Origin: Palaemon carinicauda
Taxonomy: Eukaryota > Arthropoda > Malacostraca > Decapoda > Palaemonidae
Direction of reading: 5' to 3'
Length of the DNA stretch: 64,000 nucleotides
Assembly (NCBI RefSeq): GCF_036898095.1
Contig: NC_090745.1
Span: forward strand, 86,570,696-86,634,695
A program made the translations under genes and the position numbers. A model generated the notes under the pieces. It did not search any database. It was not told the origin of the DNA and saw only the letters and a program-made list of their open reading frames with translations. This document shows positions 19,890 through 31,160 of this stretch, piece by piece (the stretch's first letter is position 1; every line of letters starts with the position of its first letter).

Positions 19890-20142
19890 CCTTTTTAAGT
19901 ACGTCTTCCTTACGGAGCCTCGCGATCCTCTTAGGATGCTGAGCGACCCCTAGGATCTGAAGTACCAAGGGTTGCAACCCATACAACAGGACCTCATCAA
20001 AACCTCTAATCTAGGCGCTTCTCAAGAAATGACTTTGACCACCCGCCAAATCAACTAGGATGCGAAAGGCTTCTTAGCCTTCCGGACAACCCAAAAACAA
20101 CAATAAAAACATTTCAAGAGAAAGATTAAAAAGGTTATGGAA

Positions 20143-21150
20143 TTAAGGAATTGTAGTGGTTGAGCCCTCACCCACTACTGCACTCGCTGCTACGAATGGT
20201 CCCAGAGTGTAGCAGTTCTCGTAAAGAGACTGGAAATCCTTAAGATAAAAAGACGCGAACACTGACTTGCTTCTCCAATAGGTTGCGTCGATTATACTTC
20301 GCAGAGATCTATTTTGTTTAAAGGCCACGGAAGTTGCGACAGCTCTAACTTCGTGTGTCCTTACCTTCAGCAAAGCTTGGTCTTCCTCATTCAGATGGGA
20401 ATGAGCTTCTCGTATTAACAGTCTGATAAAATAGGATAAAGCATTCTTTGACATAGGCAAAGATGGTTTCTTAACTGAACACCATAAAGCTTCAGACGGG
20501 CCTCGTAAAGGTTTAGTTCGTTTTAAATAGAACTTAAGAGCTCTTACAGGGCATAAGACTCTTTCTAGATCATTTCCAACCATACGATAAGCTTGGAATA
20601 TCGAACGATTTTGGCCAAGGTCGAGAAGGCAGCTCGTTTTTGGCTAGAAAACCAAGTTGTAGAGAACATGTAGCCGTTTCAGATGAGAATCCGATGTTCT
20701 TGCTGAAGGCATGAATCTCACTGACTCTTTTAGCTGTGGCTAAGCATACCAGGAAAAGAGTCTTTAAGGTGAGATCTTTCAGGGAGGCTGATTGTAGCGG
20801 CTCGAACCTGTCTGACATAAGGAATCTTAGTACCACGTCTAAATTCCAACCAGGTGTAACCAAACGACGCTCCTTCGTGGTCTCAAAAGACTTAAGGAGG
20901 TCCTGTAGATCTTTATTGTTGGAAAGATCTAAGCCTCTGTGACAGAAGACTGATGCCAACATGCTTCTGTAACCCTTGATAGTGGGAGCTGAAAGAGATT
21001 GTTCTTTCCTCAGATATAAGAGGAAGTCAGCTATTTGAGTTACAGAGGTACTGGTCGAGGATACGGATACTGACTTGCACCAGTTTTGGAAGATTTCCCA
21101 CTTCGATTGGTAGACTCTAAGGGTGGATGTTCTCCTTGCTCTAGCAATCG
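20143..21150 (-). pseudogene. DIRS tyrosine recombinase (element C), one frameshift
   Basis: From 21,150 the frame gives a core-binding domain (TLRVYQSKWEIFQNW, TIKGYRSMLASVF), then VCLATAKRVSEIHAFSK with the first catalytic Arg, and LQLGFLAKNELPSRPWPKSF. A frame change of one base near 20,585 leads into RVLCPVRALKFYLKRTK, the H-x-x-R box THEVRAVATSVAF, and YWRSKSVFASFYLKDF with the Trp and the nucleophilic Tyr. Apart from that single frameshift all catalytic residues are kept. It ends at 20,143. Without an RT of its own this copy would depend on another element. Confidence 0.88.
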
Positions 21151-22253
21151 CTTCGAAAAGCCTCTAGCTCCCGAGAGTCTTTCGATAGACTGAAGGCAGT
21201 CAGACGAAGAGCGTGGAGGCCTTGGTGTACCTTCTTTACGTGTGGCTGACGTAGAAGGTCCACCCTTAGGGGAAGTGTTCTGGGAACGTCTACTAGCCAT
21301 CGAAGTACCTCGGTGAACCATTCTCTCGCGGGCCAGAGGGGAGCAACTAGCGTCAACCTTGTCCCTTCGTGAGAGGCGAACTTCTGCAGTACCTTGTTGA
21401 CAATCTTGAACGGAGGGAATGCATATAGATCTAGATGTGACCAATCTAGGAGAAAGGCATCTATATGAACTGCTGCTGGGTCCGGGATTGGTGAGCAAAA
21501 TATTGGGAGCCTCTTGGTCATCGAGGTTGCGAAGAGATCTATGGTTGGCTGGCCCCAGGTGGCCCAAAGTCTCTTGCATACATCCTTGTGGAGGGTCCAT
21601 TCTGTTGGAATTATTTGTCCCTTCCGACTGAGACAATCTGCCATGACATTCAAGTTGCCTTGGATGAACCTCGTTACTAGTGATATGTTTAGACCTTTTG
21701 ACCAGGTGAGGAGGTCCCTTGCGATCTCGTACAACGTCAGAGAGTAGGTCCCTCCTTGCTTGGAGATGTACGCCAAAGCCGTGGTGTTGTCCGAGTTCAC
21801 CTCCACCACTTTGCCTTGAAGGAGAGACCTGAAGCTTTTCCAGGCCAGACGTACTGCCAGTAGCTCCTTGCAGTTAAAATGCATTGTCCTTTGACTCGAG
21901 TTCCATATTCCCGAGCATTCCCGACCGTCTAATGTCGCACCCCAGCCTACGTCCGATGCGTCCGAGAAGAGAACGTGGTTGGGAGTCTGAACAGCCAGGG
22001 GAAGACCCTCTCTTAGGTTGATATTGTCCTTTCACCAAGTCAGACAAGACTTTATCTTTTCGGAAACCGGGATCGAGACCGCTTCTAGCGTCTTGTCCTT
22101 TTTCCAGTGAAAAGCTAGATGGTATTGAAGAGGACGGAGGTGTAGTCTTCCTAGTGACACAAATTGATACACGGATGACAGCGTCCCTACCAGACTCATC
22201 CACAGCCTGACTGAGCAGTGTTCCTTCTTCAGCATCTTCTGGATGGATAGCAA
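21141..22253 (-). pseudogene. RT thumb and RNase H of element C
   Basis: The segment starts at 22,253 with the RT thumb (QKMLKKEHCSVRLWMSLVG, then LGRLHLRPLQYHL). One TGA near 22,037 follows, and then RNase H: LFSDASDVGWGA (Asp), NCKELLAVRLAW (Glu), VNSDNTTALAY (Asp). The conserved C-terminal blocks come next: RFIQGNLNVMADCLSR, IDLFATS, LYAFPPFKIV and LWPAREWF. Everything N-terminal, including the YxDD box, is missing. The recombinase overlaps its last bases in another frame. Confidence 0.85.
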
Positions 22254-22816
22254 GGCTGGGGGCTGATCGTCTTGTTGTTCAGCAACGTCCTCATCAGAGG
22301 GTTCCTCATCCGAAACTGATGAGGAAACGGCAACGGAGTGGGCAACGTCTGGCTCGCTGAATCCGGTCGCACTGGTGGATGCGTGACGGAGCCGGACGCA
22401 ATATCATGGAACTGCTGCACAGTCTGTGAACTGTCAACAACCATGGGTGCGCGAGGAAGCACAGCGTCAACCCGAGACTGTCTAGACCGTCTGGGTTGTG
22501 CAGTCAACACCCTACCGGGTTGCTGAGGTTGACGCACTGTGTCAAAACAAGTCACCTCTGCTGGTTGTTGAACGTCCTGAACGTCAACAACCACCTCCGA
22601 GCGTCGCTTAACGTCAACGTGCGGCTGGTAACCCACACTGGGTCGCATCGGTGGAGGAACCACCTCAACTGGCAGACGCGAGTAGGTTACCTCAGCGTCA
22701 ACAGGGCGCACAACCGACCGGTTGGAAGGTTGTTGGCCAGAAGGTTCGGTAGCAACCTTCTCCGCATTTAAGTCCTCTATCAAGGACGCAAGCTTGGACT
22801 GCATGTCTTGCAGCAA
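22254..22816 (-). pseudogene. gag-like segment of element C, copy 1
   Basis: This roughly 190-codon frame starts MLQDMQSKLASLIEDLN (coiled-coil-like) and continues with Val/Pro/Gln/Arg-rich sequence containing VTCFDTVRQPQQP and SRVDAVLPRAPMVVDSSQTV. It lacks the conserved AASWLDxW region because the deletion that removed the RT palm also removed the gag C-terminus. The function would be RNA/cDNA packaging; the assignment rests on position and composition. Confidence 0.6.
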
Positions 22817-22860
22817 AGCCCATTTAGGGTCTACGGGAGCAGGTGTGGCAACAGACGGGG

Positions 22861-23421
22861 TTAGCGACTGAGGCGGAACCGTTTACCATCCCTGAAAGCC
22901 TTGTTATGCGTGACATAATAGTACAGCAAAACTTCAAAGGCTCGACAACAGCTGTGAAGTTGACCTGTAAACAACTTGGAGCGTCTCCTGGCTAGGCGCC
23001 CGGGAGAGTCTACCAGAATTGAGAAGTCTATCTGGGCAGAGGCAGGAACTCCCAAGCCGAGAACTTCTCTCGTGTCATATCAGACTCTCGCTCTATAAAC
23101 CAGTTTAAAAGAAGGGAAAGCAAAGGCTGTATCCCCCAAACTCCTCCTGGTGAAAAACCAGTCGCCTAGCCAACGTAACGCTCTCTAGGAGAGCGAGAGA
23201 GCACTAGCTTAAAAACAACGGCTTCAAAGTAGCTAGGCCTAGTGTAAGCTCTGACGTTTAGGCGAACGAGGAGCAGCAGTTACAAAAAGATCCGGACGAA
23301 GATCCTTAAAAAAATCATCATGATTTAATTAAAGTCCATAGGAGGCTAAGCAGCTTTAGGCTCCTCTCCATCTGACAGAGTCCTCAAGGGAATATCAGTA
23401 GGAGGGAGAACAGCAACTTCC
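22861..23421. other. Element C interior between gag segments
   Basis: No gene is seen. The sequence at 23,060-23,400 is leader-like with broken frames. Confidence 0.4.
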
Positions 23422-24020
23422 TCATCTACAGGAACCTTGTCCGATAAAAGCTGAGTCTCTCACTGGTGCATTAGTAGCGGACCAGAACGCAACGTCATGT
23501 AACTGCTTGACAGTCTGTGAACTGTCAACAACTGAACTGTCAACCACAACAGGTGCGTGAGGACGCACAGCGTCCACTCGAGACTGCTTTGACTGCCTAG
23601 ACTGAGCAGTCAAAACAACTCTAGAATGCGGAGGTTGACGCACAGCGTCAAAACAAGTCAACTCCGATTGTTAGTGAACGTCTTGAACGTCAACAGGAGC
23701 ATCAGCCAGTGGCCTAACGTCCAAATGCGGCTGAAAAACCACACGAGACCGCATCGAGTGTGGTTCTAAACAACCTGACTGACGTGACTAAGCTACGCCA
23801 ACGTCATCAGTAAGCACAAAGGAACGTTAGGTTGGCTGAAAGCCAGGATATCGATGAGATAAACGGCTAGACTCAACGGACTAATCGGCAGAAAAGTCTT
23901 CCATAAGGGAGGCAAGCATATACTGCATGTTTTGCCATACAACCCCTTAAGGATCAACGGAAATGGTTGTGGTAATAGACGAGGGTAACGTCTGTGACCG
24001 CAACACTTTGCCTACAAAAA
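23422..24020 (-). pseudogene. gag-like segment of element C, diverged second copy
   Basis: The minus-strand frame reads MTCFDAVRQPPHSRVVLTAQ, then SRVDAVRPHAPVVVDSS, which repeats the 22.4-22.6 kb segment with many substitutions and more stops. It points to an internal duplication of gag or to a join between two related elements. Confidence 0.65.
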
Positions 24021-24400
24021 AAGACTCTCGGAGTCTGTGTTACGCTTTTGTTAGGCGGCGAGCAGTTATCCGATGACTGCATAGGGTCAGAGCTGTCCTA
24101 ATGGTTGTAACCAGGACGCTGGACCTGTCCTGAAAGGACTGACTTTCGCTTAAGGGCTTCGAAACCTTGTGACAGGTTTCTTATGCGAAAAGCCTACGGA
24201 TGGCGAGGAGAAACAACGTCTCTCTCGTCTTATGGTAGGGGAGATCTTGGTAAGATACACCCGATACCATAGAGGGAAAACGTCTGTTCGTTGGTCAAGG
24301 CCTCTCGAACCCATAAGTCGTTTGACATTACTTCTCCCCTGGGCTTGGGAGCATGTAAGAGGTCCCGGACTAGGTGAACGACAGGCACGAACAGACGAAC

Positions 24401-24458
24401 CCTCGGACGCAACACTGTAACACTTTGCGCCTCGGACGCAACACTGTAACACTTTGCG
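24401..24458. repeat. 29-bp perfect tandem duplication
   Basis: CCTCGGACGCAACACTGTAA followed by CACTTTGCG occurs twice in a row, in the 5' leader of element C. Confidence 0.95.
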
Positions 24459-25639
24459 CATATCACTTTATCACTTCGATTTTCTGTTTTGCACTTATTT
24501 CTACCTGAAACACGCAATTCTACCCTTCATTAAAAGGTAGTAATTGCGAAATCAGTCGTATAATGCAAGCTCATAATACCAGCAAAAAACAGAAAACATT
24601 TTAAGATAAAAAAAAAAAAATCAGTGGCTGGGAAAGAGACTAAACACTAGTTCATATAACTACGTTTTCAATCTCTCACCGCACATAGCCTGGGGACGAG
24701 AATAAAAACCTAAAAACGTTTTATCCTTCCTCCCCGTACAGCGACTAGGGACGTGAGTAACACGAGAACAACGTTACCCGCTTGAACGGAACGTTTTCTC
24801 TCCTCTCTCTCCCTCCGTCTCTATCTCTCTCTCTCTTTCTCTCTTGATTTCGCACCTAAGAGAAGAGCCCAATTATATTTCGTCAAAAAAACATGTTATT
24901 TGACTAAAGGAAAAAACTGAAAGGTTTTTCAAATAAAAAGTTCCTTTAAATTAGAATTTAAAACATTCAAGCTAAGAAAGAATGAACAAAACGTCAGAAT
25001 CGATTTACTCTTACTGCAAAGTGAAACCGTGATACACTCTCTCTCTATCGTAACGATAGAGCGCATGTTGAACGTCCTGAACGTCAACAACTGCGTAGCA
25101 TAAAAAACTAAACGTTAGTTCATCTTTGAAAACAGTACGAAGACTATCAAAGAAATTCTTTCATAAAATATTACATTTAAAAAGTTTTAAATCCTTAGCT
25201 CTTTAAAAGCTAATTACGATATAGGGCTCAACGTTGATTAACTTCGGTATCCAAGTTAGGACCGCCTACTCTCAGGAAAGGTCTATAAAAAACAAAACAT
25301 TAAAATTATTTTTATATGTTTATAATAAATGGAAAGTTAATCGAAGAGGCCTAATAAAGGCGGAGAGATATAAAATATATAGAGGAAAATCTATAACGTG
25401 ATATAATTACTAAAAGCCTAGACACACTTCCTCTAAGGGAAGGGTCGGCCATTTAAAAGTGAAAGAAAGTCCATACTCTCTTTGTCACCATAATTAAATC
25501 TATCCAAAACGAGTTCAAGATTTAAGATGAAGATAAAACACCTGCATAGCGAAAGCTCAAAACTAGAATAGTGTACTTCACCAAATAGTTGTGAAAACAA
25601 ATCCAGTTAGCAACAGCGAATTAGTAGGTCTTGCCGGTA
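24459..25639. other. 5' leader of element C
   Basis: This is AT-rich non-coding sequence with a CT-rich tract at about 24,797-24,846 and a second short one near 25,035. No gene is seen. Confidence 0.5.
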
Positions 25640-25822
25640 GCCCGACAGAGAGAAAATTGAGTTCTTTGTTTACAATGAGTACTGGGTATCTGAACGACAG
25701 ATGGCGCTGTTGAGTACACCCCCTACCTGTGTAGCGATCGCTGGCGAATTTTTCCGTAGAGTTTTTCTATCGAGCAACAAAGTTGCAGCTATTATAATCA
25801 CCGGCTAAGTTAAATATTGAAA
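25640..25822. repeat. Right (5') ITR of element C
   Basis: It is the inverted partner of 19,374-19,580 and ends ...GGCTAAGTTAAATATTGAAA at the host junction. Confidence 0.92.
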
Positions 25823-25985
25823 AATAACAATTGTTGCTAATAAATCTCCAAGTTTTTGCTCAAATGACTTGAAATTTTTGTATGAAGAAGGTACAGTATT
25901 ATATATATCTAAAATATATATGGAAATTATGTATTTTGAATAATTAGAACCAAAAAATACAAGACATAGCTGATAGTCCCTTTAT
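25823..25985. repeat. Right half of MITE-like repeat split by element C
   Basis: TTGCTAATAAATC, CAAATGACTTG, TATATATATCT and TAGCTGATAGTCCCTTTA align with 61,565-61,801. It completes the half at 19,312-19,373. Confidence 0.7.
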
Positions 25986-26549
25986 ATTTGGACAAAATTC
26001 CAGACAATCCTTTGCACCCACATCTTCCCAGACTATAGTATCCAACATGTAGTGTGAGATAAGTAGTTGATTCTAACCCTTCCCTTTTCTTTCATAAAGC
26101 TTGATACCAAAATTTGTCTCCCGTGTCACGAACAGTAATTGAATCGTGAAAATATCAAAAGTTTAATATGGAGGGAAAGGGTTACTTGATGAGTTGAGTA
26201 TGAGAATTCCTCTAATATAGGATTCTCACTTATGAATGAAACTCAAAGACTTCTTTTGTCTGTAAACAATTCTATCCTTGGCTAATAATATACAATACTG
26301 TATTGTAATGGGCAATATAGCATAAAGATGGACATGGTAAGAAAAAAGGAAGAAAATGTGAAGGTCTTGTGTTATAACTCTATTCACTACCATTTTCTTG
26401 TATAATAATTTCAATAACCAAATTGTGGTCTCTAAAAGCCAAATGGCAAATCAAATGAACCATGCATCAGTTTCTTTCAGTAGAGGGGCATTGAAATATT
26501 AATCACTTCAGTAGAGCCTATGGATACAAAAGTTGCATAAAGCACTTAC
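25986..26549. other. Intron sequence of the GNAT gene
   Basis: This is unique-looking AT-rich sequence immediately downstream (gene sense) of the 26,550-26,691 exon. No exon or repeat is recognised. Confidence 0.5.
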
Positions 26550-26691
26550 CTCATAGTGACATTCAGTGGTCACAAGTTCTATTCGTTCATAACAATTATC
26601 AGTGCAGAACTGAATAACTTCATCTACCAATCTTGAAGCTATGCCACGGCGCCTATATGCCTTTTTCACAGCCATACGACGAAGCCATGCC
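26550..26691 (-). CDS. GNAT acetyltransferase (NAT8-like), exon with acetyl-CoA-binding motif A
   Basis: This 142-nt exon has an acceptor TATATTTTTCAG at 26,692 and a donor GAG|GTAAGT at 26,549. Its first base completes an Arg codon left open by the exon at 49,825-49,943. The peptide AWLRRMAVKKAYRRRGIASR, then LVDEVIQFC and the end VTTECHYE, is the central GNAT segment: a beta strand followed by the R-x-x-G-x-A pyrophosphate loop (RRRGIA) and its helix. Among GNATs the run from RMAV through the helix to TTECHYE is most like NAT8/camello proteins, which acetylate amino groups and are often membrane-bound. The substrate cannot be told. The exon ends in phase 0, and the expected next exon (LYEKMGF-type) was not found in the window. 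Confidence 0.85.
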
Positions 26692-27477
26692 CTGAAAAAT
26701 ATAAGCATAAATGTGTTCAAGTTACAATGTTATGAGATAAACTACATACAAGCAATGACAAAGATAAACACAGCCTGATAATCATGACTTTTTATACCTT
26801 ACAAATCATCACAAATTCTTCAACACAATATTCCATAAAAGTAATGACATCTAGTAAACCACAAAAGCAAATGAAATAAGAACTACCTATCACTCATCAT
26901 GAATGTTAACTATCTAGTCAAATTATTCCTCCTTTTTGCAGGGGTATTGTTCCAGGATCCCTTGTGAAAAGCAGGGAAAATGTATTTTTTCCCATTTATG
27001 GCCATTTCAAATATTCATAAACCCTCCAAATACTGTTAAAAAAATTTCCCCACATTCCAATAAATACTTTTAGTTTACACGACTTACTCAATACATGTAA
27101 GTGCACTGCTGAATACGGCACGTGAGATTAGGCTAGCCCACAGGTATGGGACAGGAGTCAATTGTTAAATACATACACATTCACTACCATATGCATACAG
27201 GACTACATAGAATGTTTAAGGGCTAAAGGACATGAGGAATTTCTAAAAAAACATTACTAAATAACCTTAACTAATTGCGCATGGGGTACAATTTCCTGTC
27301 CTTAATCACAGGTTTGATCTGTGTGCATTCGATTATTTGCGATACAGAAAACCATGTAACATACATTAAGCAATATCACATAGTCGTGGTTTTGTGCTAA
27401 TTACTCTCGCAGGCCAAAATTTTCAAACTAACCACGCAATGCAGAATAGCCCAACCTTAAAGCTAAACATGTAAACT
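26692..27477. other. Intron sequence of the GNAT gene
   Basis: AT-rich, no feature recognised. Confidence 0.5.
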
Positions 27478-27541
27478 ATTATTATTATTATTTTTATTAT
27501 TATTATCATTATTATTATTATTATTATTATTACTACTAGCT
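27478..27541. repeat. (ATT)n microsatellite
   Basis: About 60 bp of ATT repeats with a few interruptions (TTTTATT, ATCATT). A LINE 3' tail is possible, but no LINE end was recognised next to it. Confidence 0.95.
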
Positions 27542-27795
27542 AAGATACAATGCAGTGATAAACCCTTTGTATAGTAATTCTAATACAGTAATAAAAATTA
27601 TTAAAAGAAGTTCATACGTACATTATGTTCAAGTAATATTTGATATATATGTAATATATATTGCTGATGAAAAATATAAATATGCATTACAGTTAAAGCA
27701 ATATTTTTTCTCTCTCTTTCTAAGAAAAAATTTAAAGATTTTGACCATGGATTATTTTTATCTAATTATGTATGCTTGAATAATTTTCTATTAGT

Positions 27796-29338
27796 AGAGT
27801 TTTAAGAACTTAGAGACAAAGCAGACAATTAATGAAGAATGGTGTGATATTAAGAATATATATCAGTCAGTTGGTAGTGAAGTCTTGGGTCCCACAGTTA
27901 CAAGGAGAAAGCCATGGATATCAAATGACACTTGGGATACTATAAAAAGGAGACAAAGACAAAAATTAATTGCTGAAAGTTTTCGAGAAAGTAATAATAA
28001 TTACAAGGTAGAGCATACTAGGTATTCCAGTATTGATAGTGAGGTCAAAAGAAAAACCAGGAATGATTGGAGAGAATATTTAGATAGTAAAGCAGATGAG
28101 GCTGACAAAGCTTTGAATTCAAGAAATGGCTATGGTGTAAGAATTGCTCATAGAATTATTAAGAAAATCTCAACTGGGCCAAAGAAGAAGCATATATCCA
28201 TCAAAAAGAGAGATGGATCTATAACAACAACAGAAGATGAAGAATGACAAAGTTGGATGGAACACTTTAGTGAGGTCATGAATAGGAGATATGAAGGGAA
28301 TAATTTGATTGATATACCTGAAGCTGATGAAGACCTTAATCCCATGAATAAATTCAGTGTATTTGAAGTCTAAGCAATCCTCAAAACACTAAAGAGATGG
28401 AAACCCTCTGTATACGATGGAATACCTGCCGAGATGATACTGGCTAAAAATAAAGTGACTCCCAGACTACTTGCAAGATTATTTTGTAGAATGTGACATG
28501 AAGAGACAAAACCTGATAAATGGGAGTTAGGAGTGTTGGTGAGAATGGCAAAAAAAAGGAGACCTGACTGATTGCAATAATAGCAGAGGCATTACACTTA
28601 CGTTAGTTATGAAAATATATAGTATGCTAATTCTAAAGAGACTGGAAAGAAAGATTGATGAGAAGCTGAGATGAACAAGTAGGATTCAGAAAAAGTACAA
28701 GTTGCACTGACCAAATTTTCATTTTGAGACATGAACAGCAATGCGTAGAATGTAGAAATCCCCTTTTGATGGCCTTTGTGGACTATGAAAAAGCCTTTGA
28801 TAGCGTGCACTGACCAATTTTGTGGAGAGTCCTGCGTTATTATGGAATTCCTCTTAACTATGTGAATTTGATTAAGTCTGTTTATGAGCATAACAAGTGC
28901 AAAGTTAAGGTTAATGGATCCTTATCAAATTAATTTCCAGGGAAAAGCGGAGTACTCCAAGGGAATGTGTTGTCACCTATGCTGTTTATCCTCCTCATGG
29001 ATTTTGTAATGAGTAGAACAGTTGAAGATGGTGGAGAAGGATTGAACTGGATTGGTGATAGGAATTTAGCAGACCTTGTTAACAGAACACCACAGGATTT
29101 GCAATGCTTGCTTACCAGAATACAAGAAATATCACACGAAGTTGGGCTGAAGATAAATAGAAGAAAGACAGAGATGATGAGAATGGAGTATGCAATGGAA
29201 GATGAAATATCATTGGAAGGAGAAAGGATTAATGAGGAAGAATTATTCAAGTATTTAGGAACTATGATCTGCAATACAGGATCTTTGGAATTAGAGTTTA
29301 GTGAAAGATTCAAAATAGAAAATGAGAAAAAAGCTAGG
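27796..29338 (+). pseudogene. RTE-like LINE, linker and reverse transcriptase (degenerate)
   Basis: The plus-strand reading starts in the endonuclease-RT linker (VLGPTVTRRKPWISNDTWDT, then RNDWREYLDSKADEAD). RT pieces follow in changing frames: W-KPSVYDGIPAEMI near 28,400, a SVH / RVLRYYGIP region near 28,800, VLSPMLFILLMDFVMSR near 28,970, TPQDLQCLLTRIQEIS, and GLKINRRKTEMMRM. The catalytic F/YADD box is deleted: where it should stand the frame reads DRNLADLVN. There are many stops. The layout matches RTE-type endonuclease-RT proteins. It lies opposite to the host gene and ends at a TTAA where a MITE-like repeat begins. Confidence 0.82.
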
Positions 29339-29479
29339 TTAAGGGGACCGTCCGCCACGGTGTTTTGATATACCAACTTTCAGAAATCGAAAATCCTTTT
29401 ATTGCTTCTATGTATGCAGAAACATATCATGCATGCTCTCCAGAAGTTTCAGCCAATTATTTTTACAAATAATGAAGAT
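29339..29479. repeat. MITE-like TTAA repeat, left part
   Basis: It starts TTAAGGGGACCGTCCGCC and matches 61,262-61,400 with few differences. It is cut at about 29,479 by element E. Confidence 0.85.
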
Positions 29480-29497
29480 ATGACAATTTGTCCAAAA
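29480..29497. repeat. Outer 18 bp of element E's left end, separated by element D
   Basis: ATGACAATTTGTCCAAAA aligns with the first bases of the D and G left ends. The expected continuation TTGTATTTTTCCCAGC is at 37,189. Element D lies between the two. Confidence 0.6.
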
Positions 29498-29708
29498 ATG
29501 ACAAATTCGAATATAATTTGTATTTTTCCTAACCATACAAACCTTAGCTATTTACAGAGGGTTACCTTTTAGCGCAGCTGAAATGGCGAGCCATTAGAAT
29601 TTAACGAGGGTGTATTACCCCCGCGCTAGTTAGCGGGGGGGTAGGGGAGTGGTAGCTAGCTACCCCTCCTCCCCCTCACACACAGATGAATGCTCACTTT
29701 CACTTAGA
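29498..29708. repeat. Left ITR of element D
   Basis: It is inverted relative to 37,008-37,188 over AAAGGTAACCCTCTGTAAAT, AATTCTAATGGCTCGCCATT and the CTAACTAGCGC / GTAGCTAGCTACC blocks (given here in the right-hand orientation). Confidence 0.92.
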
Positions 29709-29751
29709 GGTAGGACTTGTCTTGGGGGACAGGGCTGGCGGACAAATATGT

Positions 29752-29856
29752 GTAAATAGCTAAGGTTTGTATGGTTAGGAAAAATACAAATTATCTTCGA
29801 ATTTGTCATTTGTTCCGTAACCAAAATACAAACCACGCTATTTACAGAGGGTGACT
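29752..29856. repeat. Internal complementary region (ICR) of element D
   Basis: Its reverse complement runs from the right end (GTAAATAGCGTGGTTTGTAT ... GGAACAA) into the left end (ATGACAAATTCGAAGATAAT, then TTGTATTTTTCC). Confidence 0.9.
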
Positions 29857-30299
29857 TACCCCTTAGGTAGGGTGGAAAGTCCCCAGCCATACTGGCTTTG
29901 GCTTTACCCGGGGACTCAGAATCCGAGTGAGTCGCACTCGAGAAAAGGAGTCCCTTCCCTCACAAGTTCCTTGCTCCGCAAGGAACCATGTGGCCTACGT
30001 AAGCTTGTGTGTGAAGGAAGAAGTGTGACCCGTCCAAGGCAGTTGACCTGGAGTTCCAGAAGGAACTCTGGGTTAGGACGTTCCCAATACCACCTCGTCA
30101 GGGTATGGGGGACGCGACAGTATTGACTCAATACTCGGAACACAAGGAAGCATGGTTTACCTGCAGAGGTTCGAGGTCAGCTATGCAGAGACCAGGATGC
30201 TGTTTCCCCGTAGAGGGGATGATGAAGAAAGAAGTAAGGGCCAGACATACTTCTTTCGTTCATGCAGACTAAAACCTGATAACAATGCCCTCAACCTTC

Positions 30300-31160
30300 T
30301 GCTACCTGTCCAAAAAGGAGCCTAAGGTTAGACCAGCTGTTGTGTAGCCACCACAGAGCGATAGAAAACGTATCGAGACTCCTGTGGGTCACGCCCTGCA
30401 GGAAGCGGGCTGCGAAGGTCATTAGACGCTTCCAGACTCCAGCTTGTAGCACCTGCGTCACAGAGTAGTATTACTCGAAGGCGAGGGACGTTGCGATGTA
30501 TCCAACATCGTGCTGTAGGGCGACGTGACGGGGGAGGGTCTGGAGACAGGTCGAGATGAATGTCCTTGAGTCCGGGCTGAAGAGGTATACTGGTGACTCT
30601 CCCCCATGTCCTCCTTGCGCTCCCAAATCGGCTGCAACTGAGGACAAACTGCAGCTGTTCCCAGCACTAACCTCTCGATTCCTTTACTGGCAAGAAAGAG
30701 AAGGTCTTGGGACATCAGATACAGAATGGAGACTCGAAATCTTGAATGAATCGGACCGAAGGGCCGGGACCCCCAGATTCTGAGTCTAGCCAACAACTCA
30801 GGAGCGAGCCTGAATGTTGCCTTCCCCTCTTCCTTAGAAAGGGGGGAGTCGTAAGAGACCAAGAAGATTGCTTACACACTGGCCGTGGCCAGAGTGAGCA
30901 GGAGACCCAAGGCGGAATACAATCCGAGGCCTGTCGTAAAGGGTCTTGAGAAGATCTCTTAAAGGACTAAAAGTCCGAGCCATGCTCCAAGTTGGAGGTC
31001 TTCCTCCGACTAGGGCAGGGACGATCGTAGCTTCGCACGAGCGAGGATAGATCCAGCGGGCAGGAAAAAGTTATTCCTTTAAGCCTGAAGGTCAGGGAAA
31101 GGCTGAGCGACAGGCTTCATTGCCGAGAGCGGAAAGGAGTTTCCTCCCGCCGAAAGGCAA
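30300..31160 (-). pseudogene. Tyrosine recombinase remnant of element D
   Basis: The minus-strand frames keep the C-terminal catalytic area: HDVGYIATSLAFE, then a stop, then YYSVTQVLQAGVWKRLMTFA, then ARFLQGVTHRSLDTFSIAL (30,310-30,540). Compared with element B, the H-x-x-R box has lost its Arg (HDVG for HDVR) and the nucleophilic Tyr is Phe (ARFL for AHYL). The N-terminal part is in scattered frames. The enzyme is dead. Confidence 0.7.

Larger units (their letters stand above)
19374..25822 (-). mobile_element. DIRS-like element C (RT palm deleted)
   Basis: This is a 6.45-kb element with ITRs at 19,374-19,580 and 25,640-25,822 and an ICR at 19,627-19,712. Minus-strand content is leader, two diverged gag segments, RT thumb plus RNase H (22,253-21,141), and tyrosine recombinase (21,150-20,143). 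The RT fingers and palm, including the YxDD box, are missing: gag sequence runs directly into the RT thumb at about 22,253. It is inserted in a small repeat whose uninterrupted counterpart lies at 61.5 kb. The recombinase is close to that of element A. Confidence 0.88.

Noticed and set aside
26226..26414. Frame downstream of the GNAT exon as a possible next exon
   Set aside because: It shows no GNAT-like sequence and no proper acceptor in the right phase.
27555..27779. Plus-strand frame of 74 codons after the ATT tract
   Set aside because: It is AT-rich, low in complexity and lacks splice or protein signals.
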